DNA of 10,518 bases, taken from the NCBI GenBank assembly GCA_946631535.1, contig CAMPAF010000084.1:1-10518 (forward strand), read 5' to 3'. Positions 6,190 to 10,518 of the stretch are shown here, in pieces (position 1 is the stretch's first letter; each line of letters begins with the position of its first letter). The notes under the pieces are model-generated. The model was not told where the DNA came from. It was given only the letters and a program-made list of their open reading frames with translations, and made no database searches. This DNA comes from an uncultured Verrucomicrobiota bacterium. Lineage in GTDB: Bacteria > Verrucomicrobiota > Kiritimatiellia > RFP12 > UBA1067. The position numbers were made by a program, and so were the translations under genes.

Positions 6190-7872
6190 TCACTTTCTGG
6201 AAGCGTTCTCTATCTCGCGCTCGACGTTGCCGACGATGCGCTCGAGGTCGGACGTCTTCCCTTCCAGCAGCCGCTGGTAGTCGATCCACCTGAGCGCGTT
6301 CCGGACACGTGGCGTCATCTGGCCGCTCTCGCGCAGGATGGCCAGCTTGTCGTAGTTCTCGAAGCCGTCCACCATCATCTCCCAGCGGAGCGAAAGGAGC
6401 GGCCCCGGGTAGATGAGGAAGCACTCGCCCGGCGCCCATCCCGGCTTGCAGCTAGCGTCGACGAGCGGATCGCGGTCCATCATCCACCGGAGGCTCGTTG
6501 ACTTCAGGAAGCCGTCCAGCCCCTTCGCGGCGGCGAACAGCCCCAGCCAGCGCTGCTCGACGAGCGGACTGGTGAGGAAGCTGTTCGGCCTCTCGGGGAT
6601 ACAGCAGATGTAGTAGGTGGTGATCAGCCCGTGCTTACGGCGACGCGCAGCCTCCGCGAGGAATTCGCGCGAGACGAAGTCGAAGCGGAGCGACTGGGAG
6701 TAGTTGTCGATCTGCACGTCTCCGAAGTCCGCCGGATTCACGTCCCCCGCCATCTGGAATTTGATGGATGGCGCGTACTTCTTCACGAGCGCGGCGGTCA
6801 GGGCCACTTCGCGCGGCGGCAGTTCGTCCAGGGCTACGTAGATGTCGCCAATCCATCCCTTCTCACGCGCATGTACTTCGAGCTGGCGGAGAAGCGGCCC
6901 CCAGTAGGCCTCGTATTCCGGCGTGCCTGGATCGCAGTCGACGAGCGCCTCTTTCCCCGTCGTCTCGTCGTGGTACCAGTAGTCGCGGTGCTTCTGGAAC
7001 TTGACGATGGCGTAGCAGTGGATCTGCGGACCGATCCCGCACCGCTTCGCGAAGGCCACGTACTCGTCCAGCGTCGTGAAGTCGGCGACGAATGATCCGT
7101 CGCGCCGCTTGACGTAGCGCACCATGGAACGCGGCGTGTCGATGTTCTTGCGGATGTTCCAAGGATAGTCGGTGATCGTGGCGGTGATGGCCTTCTGCCC
7201 GGCCGCCGCCAGCTCGCGGAAGATCGGCTCCATCCGCGCGTAGTGCTCCGGCGAAAACGGCTTCACGCCGTAGTAGCGCGCGATGGTCCATGGCGTCTGC
7301 CAGATGTCCAGGTACATCTTGCGGCGCGGCGGAAGCTTCATCGGCAGCACCTCTATCGCCAGTCCGCAGCGCACTTCCGCGCCAGCGGCGTCATTCACCG
7401 CCAGGCTGGCGCGGTAGAGGCCGGGTACGACGTCCGGCGGCGTCTTCACCGTCACCCACAGGGCGCGGAAGGCGCGGTCGGTGAGCGCGAACGGCTGCGA
7501 CGGGTCGAGAATGTCGCCAACCTTGTGCTCGGGGATGTCGACCCACACCCACGGGTAGCGGTAGCTGGCCGAGGCGAGCGTCTCGCGCACCCAGCGCACC
7601 TGGACCATGCCCGCGCCGAAGACCGCCGCGTCGCGCGCCGTCTCGGGCTCCACGCGGGCTGTGAACCCTTCCGCCTCCGCCGCGCCTCGGATCACGAAAG
7701 TCGCGTGGACGCGCTCGTTGCGCCATGCCGCAGCCCGCCACGCCGTATTCGTGAACTGCGCGGCGTTACCGGCGTCAATGCGCACGAGCGGCGTAACGGA
7801 CACGCTGAACCCTCCAGCGCCATGGAGCGCGCAGGCGACGGAAATGATCGATGCAGCCATTGCGGATTTCAT
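6190..7872 (-). CDS. secreted DUF4091 / GH123-like protein
   Basis: This is likely a glycosidase of the DUF4091 (PF13320) group related to GH123, whose characterised members are beta-N-acetylgalactosaminidases using substrate-assisted catalysis. The ATG at 7872 is chosen because it opens a signal peptide (about 1-20) and because the upstream ATG at 7881 lies inside the -10 box. The 560-residue product has an N-terminal beta-sandwich to about 178, whose WVDIPEHKV and PGLYRASLAV stretches are typical of the family. A catalytic barrel follows, with LDIWQTPW at 188-195 and ITDYPWNI at 233-240. The key motif is IYVALDELPP, giving an adjacent Asp-Glu pair D349-E350 that matches the GH123 catalytic pair. 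The C-terminal YPGPLLSLRWEMMVDGFENYD (488-508) is the conserved end of DUF4091 proteins. It is the first gene of the five-gene operon. Substrate is unknown; hexosaminidase activity is only suggested. Confidence 0.85.
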   Translation of the reverse strand: MKSAMAASIISVACALHGAGGFSVSVTPLVRIDAGNAAQFTNTAWRAAAWRNERVHATFVIRGAAEAEGFTARVEPETARDAAVFGAGMVQVRWVRETLASASYRYPWVWVDIPEHKVGDILDPSQPFALTDRAFRALWVTVKTPPDVVPGLYRASLAVNDAAGAEVRCGLAIEVLPMKLPPRRKMYLDIWQTPWTIARYYGVKPFSPEHYARMEPIFRELAAAGQKAITATITDYPWNIRKNIDTPRSMVRYVKRRDGSFVADFTTLDEYVAFAKRCGIGPQIHCYAIVKFQKHRDYWYHDETTGKEALVDCDPGTPEYEAYWGPLLRQLEVHAREKGWIGDIYVALDELPPREVALTAALVKKYAPSIKFQMAGDVNPADFGDVQIDNYSQSLRFDFVSREFLAEAARRRKHGLITTYYICCIPERPNSFLTSPLVEQRWLGLFAAAKGLDGFLKSTSLRWMMDRDPLVDASCKPGWAPGECFLIYPGPLLSLRWEMMVDGFENYDKLAILRESGQMTPRVRNALRWIDYQRLLEGKTSDLERIVGNVEREIENASRK

Positions 7873-7879
7873 GGCGCAC

Positions 7880-7908
7880 ATGATAGAACACCCCCGCCCG
7901 AGAGTCAA
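7880..7908 (-). promoter_or_regulatory. sigma-70-type promoter of the five-gene operon
   Basis: Minus-strand TTGACT (7908-7903), 17 bases, then TATCAT (7885-7880). The predicted transcription start, about seven bases further, falls at 7873-7872, that is on the ATG of the DUF4091 gene. There is no ribosome-binding site, so the message is probably leaderless. The -35 box overlaps the T-tract of the terminator that closes the preceding operon. Confidence 0.7.
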
Positions 7909-7944
7909 GACAAAGGTCGGCCGCCATTGTCCCGACGGCCGACC
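7907..7944 (-). terminator. Rho-independent terminator after the Gfo/Idh/MocA gene
   Basis: On the minus strand GGTCGGCCG (7944-7936) and CGGCCGACC (7923-7915) form a perfect 9-bp GC-rich stem with a 12-base loop, followed by the T-rich stretch TTTGTCTT (7914-7907). It lies 49 bases beyond the stop codon at 7994 and directly before the next promoter. The T-run is interrupted by G and C, so efficiency may be moderate. Confidence 0.7.
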
Positions 7945-7993
7945 CCTGGCAGGAACCTATTGACCAGTTCCAGACACCTACTTGCGACTATGG

Positions 7994-9337
7994 TCACGAC
8001 TTCTTTAGTCCGCGCCACGGCTGGCCCGGACGGGAGAACTCGTTGTCGCCGAGCGCAGGCATCGGCACGTCGCCATCCTTCTCGAAGTCCTCGGGCGTGG
8101 GCGTGCACGCGAGGTTGTAGAACGGAGAGTTCGTGCTCTTGATGATGTCGTTCATCGTCACGAGCTGGCCCGTGTAGGCGGAGATGCGGATCATCACGCC
8201 GCACGCGGTGGACATCGCGCATGCCTCGCCCTCGTTCAGGTACGGACCCTTCCCGAGGATGGACTTGAGCATGTCCACGTGCTCCTGCACGTACGCGTTC
8301 ACCTCCGGGAAGTCGCCGGCCAGCTCGACCTTCGTGCCGTCTAGGCGCTTCACGCTCTGCCCGCCCGCGATGATCTCCTTGGCGGTGCGGAAGTACTCGC
8401 GCACGTCGTTCTTGCATCCGTCGATCTGGCGGCACATCGAGTGGATGTGCACGCCGTCGCCGTAGTCGAAGTCGCCGGAGAAGAAGTCGTACTGGTTGCC
8501 CGAGACGCGACGCATCCGCGCGCCGAACGCGACGACGCTCTTCGGGTAGCGGCCGATGAACCAGTTGGCCACGTCGATGTTGTGGACGTGCTGCTCGCAG
8601 ATGTGGTCGCCGGAAAGCTCGGTGAAGTTGAGCCAGTTGTTGCAGAGGTAGTCCTTGTTGGACTGCTCCGGCGTGCGCTCGCGCACCCACGGCACCGCGC
8701 TGTTCCAGTACACCTCGCCGCCGAGGATCGGCCCGATCGTGCCTTCCTGAAGAGCCTTGGCCTGGAGCAGGTAGCCGCGCTGGTGACGGCGCTGCGTGCC
8801 GCACACGATCGTCAGCTTCTTCTCCTCTGCCTTCCTGGCGGCGGCGATCATCAGGCGCACGCCTGGCGCGTCCACGGCCACGCCCTTCTCGGCGAACACG
8901 TGCTTGCCGGCCTCGATGGCGGCCATCGTGTGGCGCGGACGGAAGTTGAGCGGCGTGGTGAGGATCACCACGTCCACGTCGCTGCGCTTCATGATCTCCT
9001 TGTAGCCGTTAGCGCCGCCGTAGGCGTTCTCCTTGCCGACTCCGAACTTCTCGGCGGCGAACTGCGCCTTGTCGAGGAAGTAGTCGGCGAACGCCACAGG
9101 CTTCACTTCCACCGGCACGCCCTGCCCGCGCAATATCTCGGCGGCGTTCAGCAGGTTGCCGAGCGCACCCTGGCGGTAGAAGTCCTGCGGACCTTTCGGC
9201 TGGCCTTTGCCGCCCGTGCCGCGTCCGCCGCAGCCGACGACCGCCGCGCGGATCACGCGCTTGTCAGCGGCTTGCACGCCGATGCTCATGGCGCCAGCAG
9301 CCAGCGCCGAACCCTTGATGAAGTCTCTTCTGTTCAT
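7994..9337 (-). CDS. Tat-exported Gfo/Idh/MocA family NAD(P)-dependent oxidoreductase
   Basis: An NAD(P)-dependent sugar or polyol oxidoreductase expected outside the cytoplasm. The 447-residue protein starts at the ATG at 9337 with the Tat signal NRRDFIKGS (2-10) and a hydrophobic stretch to about 23. The Rossmann domain spans about 28-155: nucleotide loop VVGCGGRGTGG (33-43), strand and loop VILTTPLNFRP (124-134), and AEKGVAVD (149-156) carrying the family lysine K151. The C-terminal substrate domain contains GTQRRHQ (180-186) and SGDHICEQHVHNIDVANWFIG (242-262), whose D/H residues occupy the family's active site. Such RR-prefixed, HNIDVANW-type members are common in Planctomycetota and Verrucomicrobiota. 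The Zymomonas glucose-fructose oxidoreductase shows that this fold can be exported by Tat with its cofactor tightly bound. The only Shine-Dalgarno-like sequence, AAGGA, is over ten bases from the ATG. It follows the TIM-barrel gene in one operon and is closed by a terminator. Substrate unknown. Confidence 0.9.
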   Translation of the reverse strand: MNRRDFIKGSALAAGAMSIGVQAADKRVIRAAVVGCGGRGTGGKGQPKGPQDFYRQGALGNLLNAAEILRGQGVPVEVKPVAFADYFLDKAQFAAEKFGVGKENAYGGANGYKEIMKRSDVDVVILTTPLNFRPRHTMAAIEAGKHVFAEKGVAVDAPGVRLMIAAARKAEEKKLTIVCGTQRRHQRGYLLQAKALQEGTIGPILGGEVYWNSAVPWVRERTPEQSNKDYLCNNWLNFTELSGDHICEQHVHNIDVANWFIGRYPKSVVAFGARMRRVSGNQYDFFSGDFDYGDGVHIHSMCRQIDGCKNDVREYFRTAKEIIAGGQSVKRLDGTKVELAGDFPEVNAYVQEHVDMLKSILGKGPYLNEGEACAMSTACGVMIRISAYTGQLVTMNDIIKSTNSPFYNLACTPTPEDFEKDGDVPMPALGDNEFSRPGQPWRGLKKS

Positions 9338-9376
9338 TTGCTTTTCTCTTTCCTTAGCTTTTAACTGTTCACTACA

Positions 9377-9408
9377 ACCTATTCACTCTTCACTATTACC
9401 TATTCACT
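9377..9408. repeat. short direct repeat in the spacer between the two Tat-protein genes
   Basis: ACCTATTCACT occurs at 9377-9387 and again at 9398-9408, a 21-base period, within an AT-rich stretch where TTCACT recurs (also 9368-9373 and 9388-9393). It occupies most of the 73-base spacer 9338-9410. No palindrome, terminator or clear promoter is seen in the spacer. The role is unknown; it could be slipped-strand duplication. Confidence 0.55.
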
Positions 9409-9410
9409 AC

Positions 9411-10370
9411 TCACGCCTCCGCCCACTGGCGGCGCAGAAGTGAAACCATGTTCTTGATAAGCACGTGCTTCTCGCCGTCGCTGGGCATGATAGGCTTGCC
9501 GCGGGCATCCTTGCCCTTGGACGGGAAGCCGCATTCCATCGACACCGCACCGCGGTAGCCGATGAACTTGAGGCCCTTGAAACCGTCCACGTAGTTGTCG
9601 AGCTCGCCGTCCGTGCCAGGCACCTTGCGGTTGCCGAGCGAGGCGATGTGGACGTGCTTCAGGAGCTTTCCGGCCGCCACGAACGCGGCGAAGTAGCTGG
9701 GCTCCTCCCACATCATGTGCCAAAAATCGCCCATCACCGCGCAGCCCTTGCCGATCTCCTGCGCCATCTTGGCTGCGTCGGCCACCTGGCGCATGAACGG
9801 CGTCTCGCCGCGGCGCAGCGGCTCCAGGACGATCTCCGTGCCGCACGCGGCCGCCTTTTCGGCGAGGCGCTTGCCTGTGTTCGTGACGAAGTCCTCGCGG
9901 AGCTCCTTCAGGCCCACCTCGGGCTTGCCGCGCGCAGGGCAGATGATGAGGCCGATGCTCTTCATCTGGCCGAGGATCTCGAGGATCGGCATGAACTTCT
10001 CCACCTCGGCGTCGTTCTTCGACTTGTCGGCGTAGTCGAAGCGGGAAGGCCCGCACGCCGTCGTGAGGAAGAGCTTGCGGCCCTTGAGCGCGTCCACGAG
10101 CTTCGGACCCTGATCGCGCAGCCACTCGAGCTTGGAGGTGATCTCCACCGCCTGGAAGTCGTTCTGCTCCAGATAGTCCAGCTTCGCGTTGATGTCGTCC
10201 TTCGTGGGAATCAGCCACCACTGGAGGCAGAGGTTGAGCTGTGCGGGCTTCGCGGGAGGCGTCAGCTTCGGCATGCCGCTGCAGCACGGCTTGCAGGCAT
10301 CGCCTGCAGCCGGAAGCGCCGCCGCGAGCCCCGCGACCGTGCTCCCTGCCAAGAATTCACGTCGATTCAT
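9411..10370 (-). CDS. Tat-exported sugar phosphate isomerase/epimerase-like TIM barrel (PF01261)
   Basis: A metal-dependent TIM barrel of the xylose isomerase-like (AP_endonuc_2) superfamily, 319 residues. The start at 10370 has AAGGAG nine bases upstream. Residues 2-9 (NRREFLAG) followed by an alanine-rich stretch to about 22 are a Tat signal; CKPCC (26-30) comes directly after, but the lipobox is poor. All four expected metal ligands can be seen: E183 (VLEPL), D215 with H218 nearby (GDFWHM), H241 (HVHIA) and E279 (SMECGF). The barrel runs about 43-312. Relatives include hydroxypyruvate isomerases, ketose 3-epimerases, inosose dehydratases and the AP_endonuc_2 subunits or enzymes that cleave 3-keto-glycosides together with Gfo/Idh/MocA partners. 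Pairing with such a partner in the same operon, both exported, favours a glycoside-processing role over central metabolism, but this is inference. First gene of its operon. Confidence 0.88.
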   Translation of the reverse strand: MNRREFLAGSTVAGLAAALPAAGDACKPCCSGMPKLTPPAKPAQLNLCLQWWLIPTKDDINAKLDYLEQNDFQAVEITSKLEWLRDQGPKLVDALKGRKLFLTTACGPSRFDYADKSKNDAEVEKFMPILEILGQMKSIGLIICPARGKPEVGLKELREDFVTNTGKRLAEKAAACGTEIVLEPLRRGETPFMRQVADAAKMAQEIGKGCAVMGDFWHMMWEEPSYFAAFVAAGKLLKHVHIASLGNRKVPGTDGELDNYVDGFKGLKFIGYRGAVSMECGFPSKGKDARGKPIMPSDGEKHVLIKNMVSLLRRQWAEA

Positions 10371-10379
10371 TCGTCTTTA

Positions 10380-10385
10380 CTCCTT
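10380..10385 (-). promoter_or_regulatory. ribosome-binding site of the TIM-barrel gene
   Basis: AAGGAG on the minus strand lies nine bases before the ATG at 10370, supporting that start and giving the gene a normal leader, unlike the two apparently leaderless genes of the second operon. Confidence 0.7.
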
Positions 10386-10408
10386 GATATGGGGAAAAGT
10401 TAAGAAGG

Positions 10409-10437
10409 ATTTTAGCCGAAATCGGCGCAGGAATCAA
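10409..10437 (-). promoter_or_regulatory. sigma-70-type promoter of the two-gene Tat operon
   Basis: Minus-strand TTGATT (10437-10432), 17 bases, then TAAAAT (10414-10409). The predicted start near 10402 gives a leader of about 32 bases that contains the AAGGAG ribosome-binding site. The spacer holds an inverted repeat, GCCGA-AA-TCGGC (10415-10426), adjacent to the -10 box, which could be an operator half-site pair or chance. Beyond it, 10438-10518 holds no gene start I can support. Confidence 0.6.
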
Positions 10438-10518
10438 GCCAGAATTGCGCCTTGCAGGCCGAAGGGGCGCATCTGCGCTTCTCACCCATGCGTTTTGAGA
10501 TTGGAAACAACCAGAACA

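Noticed and set aside
5314..6501. Plus-strand open frame spanning the FAD oxidoreductase and DUF4091 genes
   Set aside because: It crosses an operon junction, has no ribosome-binding site and encodes a low-complexity Ser/Arg/Pro-rich product typical of a shadow frame.
8441..9364. Plus-strand open frame opposite the Gfo/Idh/MocA gene
   Set aside because: Its Val/Ala/His/Asp-rich translation has no motif, while the opposite strand has all the family motifs.
9377..9408. CRISPR-like repeat
   Set aside because: There are only two 11-base units with a 10-base gap; this is far too short and has no cas genes nearby.
10447..10470. GCGCC/GGCGC inverted repeat upstream of the first operon
   Set aside because: The stem is short or bulged and no convincing T-tract follows on either strand; it may be the end of a neighbouring operon but cannot be supported.

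Overview
The window is a GC-rich bacterial segment in which every convincing gene lies on the minus strand, so transcription runs from high to low coordinates. Twin-arginine (Tat) exported Gfo/Idh/MocA and xylose-isomerase-like TIM-barrel proteins, a secreted DUF4091/GH123-like protein, a PF12831-type FAD oxidoreductase and a large unassigned glycosidase point to the PVC superphylum: Kiritimatiellota, Verrucomicrobiota, Lentisphaerota or Planctomycetota. That is an inference from family content; the window has no marker gene or rRNA.

Layout in transcription order. Operon 1 has a visible promoter (about 10437-10409), then a Tat-exported sugar isomerase/epimerase-like protein (10370-9411), a 73-nt spacer with a short direct repeat, and a Tat-exported Gfo/Idh/MocA oxidoreductase (9337-7994). 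It ends in a hairpin terminator (7944-7907). Operon 2 starts at a promoter whose -35 box overlaps the terminator T-tract. It encodes a DUF4091/GH123-like protein (7872-6190), a Tat-signal FAD oxidoreductase (6164-4788), a 978-residue clan GH-A-like glycosidase with a C-terminal CBM9-like module (4780-1844), and two membrane-anchored paralogues of unknown function (1830-937 and 931-98). A further minus-strand promoter at 46-18 points out of the left edge, so operon 2 probably ends at the second paralogue.

All seven proteins carry an export or membrane signal, and the five recognisable ones belong to carbohydrate-active or sugar-redox families. The simplest reading is a small extracytoplasmic glycan-processing locus: two hydrolase-like proteins, two cofactor-binding oxidoreductases that would be folded before Tat export, and a metal-dependent isomerase/lyase-type barrel. 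The substrate cannot be read from the sequence. The two unknown paralogues share an N-terminal anchor plus linker that is far better conserved, including at DNA level, than the rest of the proteins, and this shared part contains a GC-rich double-hairpin repeat read in frame.

No stretch over 300 bases lacks a gene. I saw no tRNA, rRNA, CRISPR array, transposase or phage gene.
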